Source of the DNA: Sphagnum compactum
Taxonomy: Eukaryota; Bryophyta; Sphagnopsida; Sphagnales
Direction: 5' to 3'
Length of the DNA stretch: 64,000 bases
Assembly (NCBI GenBank): GCA_965153455.1
Contig: OZ234494.1
Location: 19,282,001 to 19,346,000 of the forward strand
Part shown: piece by piece, positions 49,301 to 61,763 of the stretch
How the letters are laid out: every line of letters begins with the position of its first letter
How positions within the stretch are numbered: the stretch's first letter is position 1
The notes under the pieces: model-generated
What the model was told of the DNA's origin: nothing
What the model saw: only the letters and a program-made list of their open reading frames with translations
The model's database searches: none
Position numbers and translations under genes: made by a program

Positions 49301-50630
49301 ATTTGTCATACTACTTCTTTTGTTTGCACTTTTTCATCGCTTAGGTCCTAGCCCCTAAGTAGTGGGCTCCATCACCAAGTATGTAAATCATGATGGGAAG
49401 ATTATGATAATGTATGATGATCAAAACTTCCAGAGGAATTTATAAAAAAAAAATTTATTCAAAGCAATGGGCATTAGGGATTTGAAAGAATGGGAAATCC
49501 AGTAATAGGTCACATTCTTGAACTCGGTGGTACAACAAAATATGATGGTGCAACACTTATAAGTTGGCTTGGCAGCAACCTACAACATCAAATGCAAATT
49601 TCTTTTCTTCCAAACCTTGGTTATGATTTTTTTAGGCACTGGATTTTTTGATGTTTGTGTATTATTGCATTTTGTTGTCTATTCCACATTTTAATTTCTT
49701 AAGAAGTCCTAGGTTTAGTTCATTGTTTTTGTTTTTTGGGTTGTCGGTTTAACATATTTTCCTAACAATCTTGGGTTGCGGGGGCAAGGGATAAATTGTC
49801 AAAAAGAAAGACAATACTAACCTTGGAGAAATATTTCCAATCTAGCTGGAATGTTGACAATGAAAGCCCAATTTCAGTTCCTTTCATGTGTCACATTCTT
49901 TTCTACACTTGTTTTCTAGAGCAAGCTCTACTAGCAACAAGGTTGATTTGTTGTCATTATTTGTGCATAGTAATCCTGCAATTACATTGATTTGCCTAGT
50001 GGTTTACCAAATTATGGTGTTCATTTCCTAATGTTTGTGAAATAATAAACATTTTCGATGATGTTTAGCTTTCAAAGAAAAAAATTCAATAAAAGTTATG
50101 AGGTTTCCAAAAAATGCAAGGATACATGGGCTTTGGCTTTTCCTTTGGCTGAAATGCAACAAGGCCAAAATGGGAAGTGCACCAAGTGAAGTGCATTATG
50201 TGAAGTTTAGTTTGAGGGAAGGACAACTTTATGGGTTTTAAATCTAACACACTTGATAAGCATGCCAAAAAAAAGAAGGCCACAAAAAATATGCCACATA
50301 TTGGGGTTAAGAAAAATAAATGGTATATTAACAAAAAAATGTCGCCATGTGTAGAATCAGGTCATTTTTACAAGCACCCACCATTCGACATTGACTGAAC
50401 AAATGCAAGGGCACCTCAAAGGTGAGAGGGGTAGGAAGAAGTAACAATTTGCAACAATATTTCATTCGTTCAAGCAAGGTAGGTTGATGTTAGGATATGA
50501 AAGTTTGAGGCCTTTGTTTTTATTCTTTGGTCTTTTGATGATGGAAAAAAATATTAAAGCAATTAATCTAGTTGGGGTATGGCAGAATTGATGTACAAAC
50601 AAGTGCTTCACAATTTTTAAAAAAAAAATT
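46380..50630. other. AT-rich gene-free stretch
   Basis: No gene recognised. A 64-codon open frame at 49796 starts SKRKTILTLEKYFQ. Being 0.8 kb before the broken hAT-type transposase, it could be that protein's decayed start, but nothing firm supports this. Confidence 0.45.
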
Positions 50631-50635
50631 CATAA

Positions 50636-50897
50636 TTTTTTGCATTAACATGCAATGAGGTCACAATAGTTGACAACCAATCATGGATTTCGGTGCATGT
50701 TTATGTTTTGCAAGTTGGATTGAATTACTGATTTTGATTTTTCTTGAACGTGTGATTGAAAGAGGATCTGCAAATATTCTTATTCGAATAATCATGGATG
50801 CTTTTATACACAATGGTAATGTTGCAAGGGAGGAAATTACAAGCAAGTTCTTGTCATTTGGTGCTAATGTTGTCTCCATGTTTCAAGTTAATTTTTG
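50636..50897 (+). pseudogene. Broken hAT-superfamily transposase fragment
   Basis: Two overlapping frames carry neighbouring parts of one protein. The frame from 50642 reads ALTCNEVTIVDNQSWISVHV before a stop. The frame used by 50710-50897 reads LLILIFLERVIERGSANILI, then EEITSKFLSFGANVVSMFQ, and stops. These match the order D-E-V-T-x-x-D-N-x-S-W-I-S and K-x-x-x-F-G-A-x-x-V-S-x-F-Q found in domesticated and mobile hAT-type proteins annotated as zinc-finger 862-like. The frame change lies near 50705-50720. The downstream dimerisation part is too decayed to follow. Confidence 0.6.
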
Positions 50898-50904
50898 AGT
50901 CGAA

Positions 50905-51295
50905 ATACATTAATGCACTTTCAAATTTTTGGTTATCTTGGAAAGCCCTTTCGATAATCCAAAATTCCTATGTTTTAGAAAGTTGTTTTTTTTTCATTTG
51001 CTCAAAGCATCAAAGTTTGATAGTACTAACAACATGTGATATGTTAAGTTGTACCCTAGGACATTTATCACTAAATCCAAAATGCAATCAAAGTACAATG
51101 CAATCATACTCAAATTTAAAACAAAACAAAAATTAAAAAATTACTTTCATGTGGATTGTGATTCTATGTTTCAAAGTTCATTAGGTCTTTAAATCATGTT
51201 GTCATTGAGTACTTTGTTAAAGACAATTGAAGAACTGCAATTGAACTAGCATTTTGACACACTCAATTTTGGTTTCAACCTTAAATATATAGATG
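50905..51295. other. Gene-free stretch after the transposase fragment
   Basis: Probably the decayed continuation of the transposase, judging by position. Only scattered, unconvincing residues of the family are readable. Confidence 0.35.
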
Positions 51296-51299
51296 ATTT

Positions 51300-51465
51300 T
51301 TACATAGGTAAGGTTTGTTTTGAATAACTACCTACAAACAACCCACTTGTTAGTAGGTAAGTAAGAAAAGAAAGGACTGAGCTACCAAATGCTTAGCTAA
51401 GGATCTAAAACCCAATAGAAAATTATTCCTAACAACTCACCATCCATCCTTCATGGTGTGTACTT
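51300..51465 (+). repeat. Dispersed repeat, partner of 37256-37480
   Basis: Contains TTAGTAGGTAAGTAAG, GGACTGAGCTACC and ACTCACCATCCATCCTTCATG in the same order as the partner. It also belongs to the TAGGTA-rich class of clusters. Confidence 0.4.
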
Positions 51466-52139
51466 GGGCATTGGTTCACTCTGGTTGTAATCTTGAGTAT
51501 AAGGTATGGTCTTGACGTTCTTGATGGAATACAATAATCGTGTTTTTCTATGCAATGTGTGCAATTGCAAGTAAATGGAAAATGGTGAACTCAAGTTCCT
51601 ATAAGTCACAGATTTTTACAAACATATCATATTTGCATATTCTAAAATTGGGTTCAGAGCACAACATAAGATAGATGCTACATTCCAAATTTCAGCAAGA
51701 ATTTTTTTTAAAAAATTGGGAGAACATTTGTGTATGTGTTCTTAAATGTGCAATAACAGGGTCAGCTATCCTACCGATTGAAGTTTTCAGGTTCAGAAGT
51801 TGGACTCTGTAAGCTGGTACTTGTCCTTTCGGTAGTTGAAAAGTGCTGACATTGTGCCTGTGTTGGGTGGGAAAATTATTCCCAACAAACTTCTTCTCAT
51901 GGTTCACTTTGTATCTTTCGTTTGTTTTACCAGGAGGTACTCAGAATAAGTTGTTCTTTTTGCATGATGAAAAAAGCCCGCAGCCTGGTCCACCAAAGAA
52001 TGCGGGGAGCTTCATAGGCAAATGGTGTTCTCTCAGGTGCTCTCTAAGGTGCAGATGGGTTTTACCAGGGCGTGTTCAAAAGCATAACAAGTGTTGCCAA
52101 TATTGATTCACATTCATGAATACCATAAATATATAATAG

Positions 52140-52492
52140 AGATATCCGCAAATTTACCCCGTGAAGTAAGGAAATTTTATTAAATCTCAGTATGAAATGC
52201 TGAAACTCAGCACGAAACGCTGAATCCCAGCATTTAATGCACAAGGTTTGAGAGGAATTATAGTAGCTGTACAGGTAGGAGCAGAGAAAATGTATGTAGT
52301 AGCAGTGGAGGCGCTCAGGAAAATAAGAAAGAGAGGGGTGAAACTCAGGAACCTTCAAAATTGATGGTTTTCTTAGTTTCACCCCACCCTGAGTGCTAAT
52401 GTACTTTTTTGCAGTCTTTTTTTTGAATCTCACCCTGTGTACGACCAAACTCAGGGTACTGGTGCTGTCTTTTCCTGACTTTACGGATATCT
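52140..52492 (+). mobile_element. MITE family A, copy 2 (complete)
   Basis: About 350 bases. The left end AGATATCCGCAAA ... AGTAAGGAAA is mirrored at the right end as TTTTCCTGACTTTACGGATATCT. Internal palindromes of GAAATGCTGAAACTCAGC type are present, and no coding capacity. It is collinear with copies at 9851 and 55891. I could not fix a target-site duplication. Confidence 0.7.
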
Positions 52493-52494
52493 CC

Positions 52495-53700
52495 AATACC
52501 TTGGCAAATTGTGTTATACTTTGTTTTTCTGCCTTGAGTAATGGAATAGTGGAATGGGCAGATCATAACCAATCCCACTTAGGAAAAAAGGACCAAAGTG
52601 TAGGAACAAAACCCTGAACCTGATTATGGGAGTGAATTGCATTCAACAGCTACTCTTCCCCATTCTCTCCAATCATATACTAGCTTGTGTCTTGTTAACA
52701 TTTCCAATTTCAACTTGGAAAACAAATTTGGGGATGTGCTTCCACTCAACATATGCAAAGCTACCCACCGCGCTCCCTTCAACCAAATCCACCTGTCAAT
52801 TTTCCATGGTTATTTTTGGTCTGATCTTGCATGAAGCTGATGTATCAATTGCATCTATGCTGCTGCCTATGTTGCTTAACTCCTAAGGGCCTAAGCCCTT
52901 TCTACACCCGTTTTTCTCTGCTTAAGGCTTTAGTTACAATTTTGACTCAATTTACTCATCCATGAATGTAATTATAAAATCAGTTGTTGGATTCAAAAAG
53001 ATTCATGAATAAATTTTTTGGGTAATATTTTTTTGCCAAAATCAAGTAAGGGATGATGAGATACTAAGCCAAATTGAGTTCAAGTGAGACTAGGCACGCA
53101 TTGCTCAAGGTCAGATCTAAAGTTTTGCTGTCCAGAAACAGATTTGTCCATACATGCATTTAAAGTGACACTTGGAATCACCAAGTTAGGTACTCATAAA
53201 ATTAAGTTCATGCCAATATTTGGCAAACTTCAAGTAAAACTGCTACCCGTATTTCTTGATTTTGAATATGAATTTCAATACCTTGAAAATGGACAGCAAT
53301 GTCCATGGAAAAGCCAAGCTAATTCAAGTGTGGAAACTCATGGGTGAGCTAAAAAATGAGTTTCCAGATCTAGCCTCTTGTTATGCACTTGCAATCCCTG
53401 TCACCTTCATTGATGCACTCAAGAGAGCCAGTTGAAGGAGAGCCAGTTGAAGGCCCAATGCAAGCACTTATTGGAATACCACACACCCAAATCCACATGG
53501 TCATGCTTGAACAGCAAACTATCTGAAAGCTCTTAGAAAAAAACCCCATGCAACCAATGTATATGTCCAATGCTCACACACAGTAAAAGTCCAGAAACAG
53601 CCAGATTTGGATTATCCAGCATGTAAGCGTTAAGTGATTCAGCATGTGTTTTGCTTGCGTAGTTGGCCAATTACTTTGTCTCACCACACACTATGCAAGT
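52495..53700. other. Gene-free stretch
   Basis: No gene recognised. A short direct duplication AGAGCCAGTTGAAGG occurs near 53423-53450. Confidence 0.45.
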
Positions 53701-53705
53701 GCAAC

Positions 53706-53770
53706 TCCACCAGCCAGGGTGAACCAGCACCTAAACTGGTACCTTCACCTTCTTGAGCGAGACCTCTTAA
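53706..53770 (+). repeat. Dispersed CAGCACC/GGTACC motif, copy 2
   Basis: GGGTGAACCAGCACC, TGGTACCTTCACCTTCTTGAG and GACCTCTT in the same order as at 3505-3570. Confidence 0.4.
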
Positions 53771-53779
53771 AGGCTATAT

Positions 53780-55400
53780 GTAAGTAACTCAGGAAATGTT
53801 AAATTTGAACTTAGAGAATATGATTCATTCGAAGGATGGGATCTTTACAATGTTCTAAAGTAATCCAAAAATTTTGGGGGGATTTTACACTAGTGTATTA
53901 GTGTAGATGCTAGTTCACCCAAGGCCTCCTCCACCCATGTTCAACTTTCCATTAGCTATTTAGAACTTGAAGGATGGACTTTACACAAGGGAGAAAGACA
54001 CTATGATTTGGGTCCTACTATGATCTCACTGCAACCCATCTGTGCAATTTCTGAAAGGAGAGCCCCCACCCAATATTATTCAACAGCCTTTCTATGGATA
54101 TCCAGAATAATTATCATTGTTGTTATTGTAAACAGGCAATAATCAAGCAACAACAGCCAAGGTAATCAACAATGCCAGAACTAACTAACCTCTCTGCCCC
54201 ATGAGCCCACCTTGAGGGCTCCCATGGTAGAGCTAGCAGCCACCACACCAGCACCATCAGAACACATGGATTATGTGAGCCAGCCAACCAGCACCAGGCC
54301 TTAAATTTGAAAGGGTCCATTTGTCTTTTACATGTGAAGGACTGCTCCAGAAAACTACAAGTAAAGTGTCCCTCTACAGCACTTTTAGGATCAACAAAAA
54401 AATACTGGGAAACTACTTGAGGCCTGTAAAAAGTGCACATTTTACCAGGTCTGTCCTAGAGCACCAGCAGCAGGAAATGACTATTTCTCATTGGTCAATT
54501 ACAATGATTGGCGCAGGTGTAGTGTACAATCCATCTTTTCAGGTTCATGGGTGGGGATGGGGGGAGAAACAAAAGAGTTCCCGGGGGATGTACTAAAGAT
54601 TGATAGAAGGCTGCCATGGGGCGCGCTCTTACAGCAAACTCCACTCAGTACGTGACCCGGCAAATTAAAATTGGGTGAAGAAAAGTCAAAACATGTCGGT
54701 TTAGCTCAACAAAATGGTTTTGTCCCAACATTTTTGTACAGTTTGCTGAGTTCTGTACAGTTCGCTCGGGCTCGTACAAGGCACAGCAAAGCATATCACC
54801 TGCCAAAGAATAGTGCAATAACTATAATCCGAGTGTTGCTGCTCCTTTTTTCTGATTGGTCGATCATAATGATTGGTCCAAGTAATTCCTTATTAGTAAT
54901 CTCCCACTATTTCCAATCCCAGTGTTAGTTTTACAGGTGAGGTTGGAAAAAGAAAAGTAAATAACTCAAATTGGATGTAAGAAATATTTTTGCAGAGTCA
55001 CATTCTGAACACAGCTGGAGTTGCTCTTAGTAACCACAAATTATCTTACCTACTTGCCTCCGCAGTAACCACTTACATTCTCTACTTCCTTACATATGAT
55101 ACTTACCCACTTACATAGGTAACATCCATCCAGCTCTTCATTTTGAAGATGTAAGTCATTGGGCAGATTGCCCACAGAGGAGCCCTCCTTTGACATTAAA
55201 ACAGCGGGTCTACATGTAAAATATACACTCCTAACTTATTCTGCATCTCGTAAAGACCTTGTAGGATTTGTTTAGTATATAGTTGGAGGGCACATTTGTC
55301 ACCATAATTTTCTTCTTCGAAGGGTGGACGTTTTGAAAAACAAAATGCTTGCTTTTTAAAAGGAGAAGGCATTTTGTTTTTTGAAACAACCACCCTTCTT
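53780..55400. other. Gene-free stretch
   Basis: No gene recognised. Two segments (near 54475-54520 and 54845-54880) share GATTGGTC(G/C)A or CATTGGTCAATTACAATGATTGG-like sequence, a possible old local duplication. Confidence 0.45.
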
Positions 55401-55404
55401 TTTT

Positions 55405-55490
55405 TTTCCTACTTTCATATCTAGTATGTAGCCAAAATTGGCTACATTTTTTTCTGGATGATCACCACTTTGGCTACTATCACAAAATCC
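55405..55490 (+). repeat. Dispersed repeat, copy 2 (partner 3880-3965)
   Basis: Diverged but collinear with the first copy, including GTATGTAGCCAAA and a CCACTTTGGCTAC block. Confidence 0.4.
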
Positions 55491-55624
55491 TTAAAAGAAA
55501 CCCTGTTGAAGCTTCACCCTACCACTTCCACATAGTCTACAATCCAGATTGTGTAGGTACAATGGTTGTACAATGAATTTTTTAAATGAGCACTTGCCTA
55601 CAAAGCACAACCTACTTAGGGACG

Positions 55625-56645
55625 GTTTACACCAGTGTTGTGCATGTAAGTGTCAATAGCCATATATACAGTGTGTAAATCCAGTGTAAGTGTAAAATCA
55701 TTTACACTTATGTGTCCAAATTTTTTACATTTACCATTATCCTGTTGCAATGTATATATGTATATTTCTACACTTACTCGAAGCCAGTGTAAATGGTTGT
55801 TGGCATGTAAGTGTAAATGTAAATACTATAATTATTTGTAAACTAACCCTGTCTTTGGGCCTCCTTTCACCCCAAACCCTTCTTTCAGGGGTATCCATAA
55901 AATAAGGAAATTTTATTAAATTTGGGAATGAAATGCTGAAAATCAGCATTTAATGCACAAGGTTCAAGACTAATTATAGTAGCTATAGAAGTAGGAGCAG
56001 TGAAAATATATGCAGCAATAGTGGAGGCGCTAAAGAAAAAGGAAAGACAAGGTGAAACTCAGTTCACCACAAAAACTGAGGTCGCCCCACCCTTGAATGC
56101 TATTTTTAAATTTTTTGAATCTCACCTTAATTATGATCAAACTCAGGGTTCTAGTGTTGTTTTCCTTATTTTACAAATAATTTTATCATATATCTTTAAT
56201 GACCAGAGCTTCTTGAAAAGTCATATGAATTGGTGTGGGTGTATATTTTATGGTTTTTTTTTTGGCAATGGGCCATTTAGCTGGCTTATCTTCAAAAACA
56301 TTATGAGATCTCCCCACCTCAAGTAAAACTCACATTTTTTTACATTGTTATATATTTACATTGCTTTACATAGCCATGTAAAATCAAATAAATATACATA
56401 TTTTTACATTGACATTGTTTTATTAGATTGTGTAAAATTGTATAAATATATTTATTTTGACACTTACATTGTTTTACACAACATACAATAAATTTACATG
56501 GATTTACATTTACATGTTTCGAATTCTACATTTACACTTACATGAATGTAAATGAATATTATACACTTGCACGGAATGTAAATAAATTTCATTATGGGCT
56601 TTGCGTAAGTCTTAAACTGTTTACACACACAACACTAGTTTATAT
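55625..56645. mobile_element. hAT-like non-autonomous element with 8-bp target duplication
   Basis: Left end CAGTGTTGTGCATGTAA (55633), right end read inverted TAGTGTTGTGTGTGTAA (from 56637). The flanking 8 bases are GTTTACAC (55625-55632) and GTTTATAT (56638-56645), identical apart from two C-to-T changes. hAT elements make 8-bp duplications. The interior is almost all TTTACA/TGTAAA-type sequence, palindromic when folded. A family A MITE is nested at 55891-56178, so the original was about 717 bases. No transposase is inside. Confidence 0.75.
55891..56178 (+). mobile_element. MITE family A, copy 3 (nested)
   Basis: About 288 bases. TATCCATAAAATAAGGAAA at the left mirrors TTTCCTTATTTTAC at the right. 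It contains a perfect internal inverted repeat AATGCTGA-AAA-TCAGCATT. It interrupts the TTTACA-rich hAT-like element, so it inserted later. Confidence 0.75.
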
Positions 56646-56654
56646 TAGAAGCCT

Positions 56655-57480
56655 TAGGCTCGCGACCAAAGCAAGGGCTTGCAAAGGTGCGTGCTAAGAG
56701 TGAGTTGGGAGTCACATTTCATGTTCCCAGGAGTGCAAGAGAATGTGAGGGAATGAACCCCACACTCCCAAGTGAGTTCCCACTTTGGGAGTTGGAGTCT
56801 CAATGGATTCTCGAATTTTTAGAGAGCAATTGCAGGGGCCAAACCCATTGGATTGAAAAATTCTTTATATCATTGGAAAGCTCTTGAAATGTCAATGTCT
56901 AAAATGGGCTCGCATGACCCATTTGAAGATTTGAAACATAAGTTATGGTCAAAAGAAGGGTCGAGAGTCAAATTGACAATTTGATTCCCGACCACTAAAA
57001 GTCAGAAATTGCCTCGATTTCCTTGCGTGCAGGTGGCATGCAAGATACCGTTGGAAAGCTCTCAACAAGGGCTACAACTTTGCTTTAGACTTCACCTCAA
57101 TCGAAGGTCTGCACACAAAGTTATGAGCCTTCAACGTTGCGAGAGTCCCAATTTTGGGAATTTCGAGACTCTCACTTGGGAGTCTTAGGACAAAATGCCA
57201 TTTGGATGTTGGCCCTGTGGTCAAGCATAGAGTATACTATAAGGGGGAAGGTGGTGGCTTCCCCCCAAGTTCGGGCCGTGATGAATCTTATGATTCCGTG
57301 TTTACCCGTGGCTCGTTCGTGCACCAAAAGCGTTCAAACTATGCACTAACCAACTTGTTGTTTGGTTTGTGCAGGCCATGTGAATAATTAATGTTTGTCA
57401 CTCTTCCTAGTCCCCATCCCGGAGCTCCAGCACGCCCCTCTACCCCCAAAGTGCTGCGAGTTTATCAAGGAGCTTGGGAG
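56655..57480 (+). mobile_element. LTR-like repeat, direct copy (partner 15475-16310)
   Basis: Plus-strand partner of the inverted copy 41 kb away. The start CTCGCGACCAAAGCAAGGGC matches TTGTGACCAAGGCAAGGGC of the partner. Later blocks include GTTGGAAAGCTCTCAACAAG, GGCTACAACTTTGCTTTAGA, TATACTATAAGGGGGAAGGT and TTGTTTGGTTTGTGCAGG. The first dozen bases (TGTCACAACC in the partner) are lost. No internal retrotransposon genes adjoin it. Confidence 0.6.
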
Positions 57481-57484
57481 CGCG

Positions 57485-60400
57485 TCACCTTGGGCCATTG
57501 CCTGTAGACTTTCATTATACCCTACTTTTTGGATGAAACCATGGGCCATGACTGAAGGGCCTTTGTTCATAGTGTAAACCCAATTCAGACCAATGAAAGG
57601 GCAATATCTCTCATATCCCGATTAAATCTATGTGAAAAACATTCGCCGACAAAAATTGTAAACATTAATTAAATATCATAAATGATTGGCAGGAACTTTT
57701 TTGGGACTCATGGGCTTTCATTATTTTCATCAAGTGGGCCTAAAAAAAATCCCAAAAGTCCAACTAACATTATCCACAACAATCCATGTAAGATTCTAAC
57801 AAGATTTTTCATTCAAGAACATTTGCTTGGGCTTGGGCTTCAAACTACTTAATGTAAACCCAAACCAACCACCCATAATAGTTTGAATTGACGATGGATT
57901 TTAACTTTCAGTAGTCCCAAGCCCAAGCACCCTAGTTTAATACCACATTTTAAAATTAAGTTAGGATACAAATAAAAACATATTTTGTAAAAAAATTAAG
58001 AAGCGAATATGCATTGAAAAATTCCATTAATTTATTTGTCAATATGGCTATGGATTCAAGTTCAATTTTGTTCCTTTAGTCGATATGAATTTGTCAATTT
58101 TAAAATTCAAATTAATTATATATACATACAAAGGTGATACATATTCAAAATCTATATAATCCCTTTTTTTCCCTATCACATGAGAGCATACACAATTATA
58201 AAATTGTAAGGACTTGCAAGGGAATTGAACAATAGTTCTCAAAAAAAAACTTTACCCCACAAGTTGCACAAGTTGCATGTCACACCAACATTCCGAATCC
58301 CACCCCAATTACAATACACAAAAACCTTCTCCAATAAGTTGTCATCCCATATTCAACTCTTGTTGCATAAACTTGGAAATATTAATGACGACAAAAGAAA
58401 ATAACAACAAAAGATTGATTTGTTGTTCAATTATATATATAGGGGAAAGTTGAATACATATATAAAATCAATTAATGTTTATATTGAAATCCTCAAAATA
58501 TTCTCCTTTTTCAATCAACTTTTAATTGTTATCAACCAAGGATTCTTTAGTTTTGAGGTAATTTCTCATGTTTTGATTTGGCATACAATTAGTGCATGGA
58601 TTCTCAAGCCAGTTTTAAACAATTGCAATGATTAAGTTAAAGTTTTCCACTTGTAAATGGCATCAACACAAAATTGTCAATACCCCAACAAAATTAAACA
58701 CCTTTTGCTTCAATTCGTGATCCTAGAATGCCAAGAATCTATTTGATCAAAAATGCCACATTTAAAAATTGTTGTTTATGGTTATGCCACCAAAAAAAAC
58801 AATTTCATATGCAACTTGAGAGCATGGATAACCTCCTGAACAAAGATAATTTTCCATTGACAAGTGTTTGAGGAGACCTCTCAAAGGAAGCTCCAACCCC
58901 AAACATGTTACCTTTATCTTCAAATTCATCATCATGTGGACAAGCATAAAATGCATCTTTCAACATGTTTTCCATGGTACGTGTCAACAAAAAAGAGTCA
59001 TAATGTTGTAGTTTTCATTGCAACACATTTTTAAGGTGGCTTTCTAGGTATTTGGACATGATTTTATGGTAGAAAAGTGGAATTAAATGTGGATCACATC
59101 ATAAACTCTCATTACGTTATTACATTCGCACACATTTGAACAATTCAATGGTTGATTCAGATACATTTTAAACTTGTAAAAATTTCTCACAAAGACTATA
59201 TAATTTAACAAAAGGACTAAAAAATACTAGTTTTAAAAAGAATTTGTCCATGAAATTTTTCACATACGAAAAGACAACCATAATGAAAAATCTTTTTCAT
59301 GAAAATTTTAAGTTTGTTTTAAAGTAATGATGTTCATACTAAATGATGAATAAATGTTCAGTAATGCATTGCGTTATGATAATGTTGATGATTATGATCT
59401 TTTAAAGTTGTAAAATAGTCTCCCATTAAAGATGTAGTTGGGTGAAATGTTTTCTTAAGTCATTCTAAAAAAGTAAAGTGAAAATTTTAAATTAATGAAA
59501 AATGATTTTTTTTGTTACACAAGGTGTTTTAAATAGCTTTTATTAAATTATTGGTGTGCAATTATATAAAATAAAAAAAATGAATTAATTACGTATTCAT
59601 GGTTTATATAACTTGTCTTACTTTTGAAACCCAAATAAACCATATTTTTGGGTAGTTTTTGATTACTAATTTTATGTTATGATTATTTGTCATAATCTTT
59701 GCAAGAACAATTTTTTTAAAACCTAGTAGATTTTTCGGCAGCCCTAACAATTACCATTAAAAAAAATCCTTCATAAAGTTTTCGTGGTTTAGGTGATTTT
59801 TACAACAGGTTTCTAAGAATGGTTGATGGAGGAATCTTAGTTTGTTTTTGGCCAATGCAAAGGTTGTGAGGACCAAAATGGATATTATAGTGGAAAATTT
59901 TGGAATGTGAATGTGGTTGAAATGGGGCAAATGTATTCTAGATATTGGAGTTATCAATTTAGGAACTTAATTTGGAGTTATTAAATTAAAATAAATATAT
60001 GATTATGTATTTTTTCTGCATAATACATAAAATTAAAAAAACTATGGATATTGAAAATGAACTATAAGGACATATGACCATGGATATTATAAAGAATTTT
60101 CTCAAAAGCCCGAACTATCTAAGCCTTGGTAATACAATATTCCCATACCCATGGTCCATGAGGGGTCTTTAAAGATTATTCCATATCATGTTTCAGAGCG
60201 AGTTGTAATGGCCTTTTTCCTTTGTAGAAAAAATAGCTTTCATACTCCTCAAGATTTACAAGTCTTGTATCTTCCTTACTTGGTTTGTCATATAACTAGG
60301 ATGAAAGACGAGGGATGGAAGATTGAGGGATGGAAGATTGAGGAACGTCAATCGAAGAATTGATTCGAATATTAATGACCACATTTGCAAGTAGTTGAGG

Positions 60401-60960
60401 GTTCAATTCACCACTAGGGATGTCAGATGTGAAGTTGGTGTACAATAGGCAAAACTACTCATCTACAATGTGATCATTTGAACAAATGAGTGCCTATGAT
60501 TCAAACCTATCAATGAATTGCCACTTCCATATGAGGCTTGTTCACCTTGCAAGAATGCAATAGTCTAAAGGGGTAAGTGAGAACACCGAAGAGACATGGG
60601 AGACACTCAAATCTTCTTAACATAACACTCACCAACTTCATGTTGTTGTTCTTCTCATTAAGGTCTACTAGGGTAGTGGATTATGTCAATTTTTTGACCA
60701 TATTACATCACATACTTCTCCACCGATGATCATGCACACGTAAATTAGTGACCAAAATGTCGTTGTAAGACATGATGTTTTGAAAAATTGTTGAATCTCC
60801 CACCCCGCTTTAATGGCACGGAATGGTCTCTCCTTGGCCATTATGTTGGGCACATCTCCTCGCTCACCCTAATGGGGCACACCTGCTAACTAACCCAACA
60901 TAAAGGGCATGGGCTCGACGATTCCTTAGTACATCTTTTTGTTGACATGGGTATTCATTC
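57485..60960. other. AT-rich gene-free stretch
   Basis: No gene recognised. A 16-base unit GGGATGGAAGATTGAG is present twice in tandem near 60312-60343. Confidence 0.45.
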
Positions 60961-60967
60961 ACTAAAT

Positions 60968-61005
60968 GGCCAGGGTGAACCAGCACCCATGTGAGTACCA
61001 GACCC
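60968..61005 (+). repeat. Dispersed CAGCACC motif, copy 3 (short)
   Basis: GGCCAGGGTGAACCAGCACC followed by CATGTGAGTACC, as in copies at 3505 and 53706. An inverted relative (CATGGTACCAATGTGGGTGC) lies near 61158-61190. Confidence 0.4.
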
Positions 61006-61009
61006 TCAA

Positions 61010-61730
61010 CTAAAGGCCATGGGTCCAATTTATGATTCTCAGCCAATAGGATTGCACTATTTCATTGGACCCTGGAGCTTGGACCCTCATCTAAAGTGAC
61101 CCTAAACACATAATATTTGTAATATTTAGAAATAATTTAAATGGATTTTGGGATTTTTACCATGGTACCAATGTGGGTGCTGGTTTATGGTGATGGGCAA
61201 ATTTAAAAAAAGATTAGGATTTCAAGCTTAAAATCTTTTGTTATTATATATCTTTGCCTTTGTAATACACAAGAAGTTTTGTAAAGCCCTAGTTTTGATG
61301 GTGCACCCATCAAATTTTAAATCACTCAAAAAAAAGATTAAAAATGAGAAAGATACGAGACTGGAACTAGAGAAGGGTCTAGAATTATTTTTTCAAATTT
61401 TGTGAAGCAAATTGTCACTCAGTGGTCTCTTCTTGTGTTTTCTGCAATGCTCCTTTACTTCTGACACTCAAAAGAACATTAGTAAACCGTTCAGTTTGCA
61501 CGTCCAATGACACCAAAATGGCTCAATTTTGCACCAAAATCGCTCAATTTGGTTAAGGAATGAGTAAAATTATTGCACATTGTTTGGTGATAGGTATGTA
61601 TTCGGCGATGGGCCGTTTCTACCCTAATGAAGGCTAAGAACCACATTTAGTAACATTACACTCGGAGGGTATATGAACCCCAAAAAATTCCCATAAGTGA
61701 ATTTGCACTCCCGACCTGATTTTTCGAAGC
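61010..61730. other. Gene-free stretch
   Basis: No gene recognised. AT-rich with oligo-A runs and the inverted GGTACC/GTGGGTGCTGG motif near 61158. Confidence 0.45.
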
Positions 61731-61736
61731 TTGTTA

Positions 61737-61763
61737 CCCCCCCCCCCCCCCCCCCCCCCCCCC
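61737..61763. repeat. Poly-C homopolymer (27 C)
   Basis: Uninterrupted run of 27 C, the longest in the window. A minus-strand frame crossing it encodes poly-Gly and is not a gene. Confidence 0.95.
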
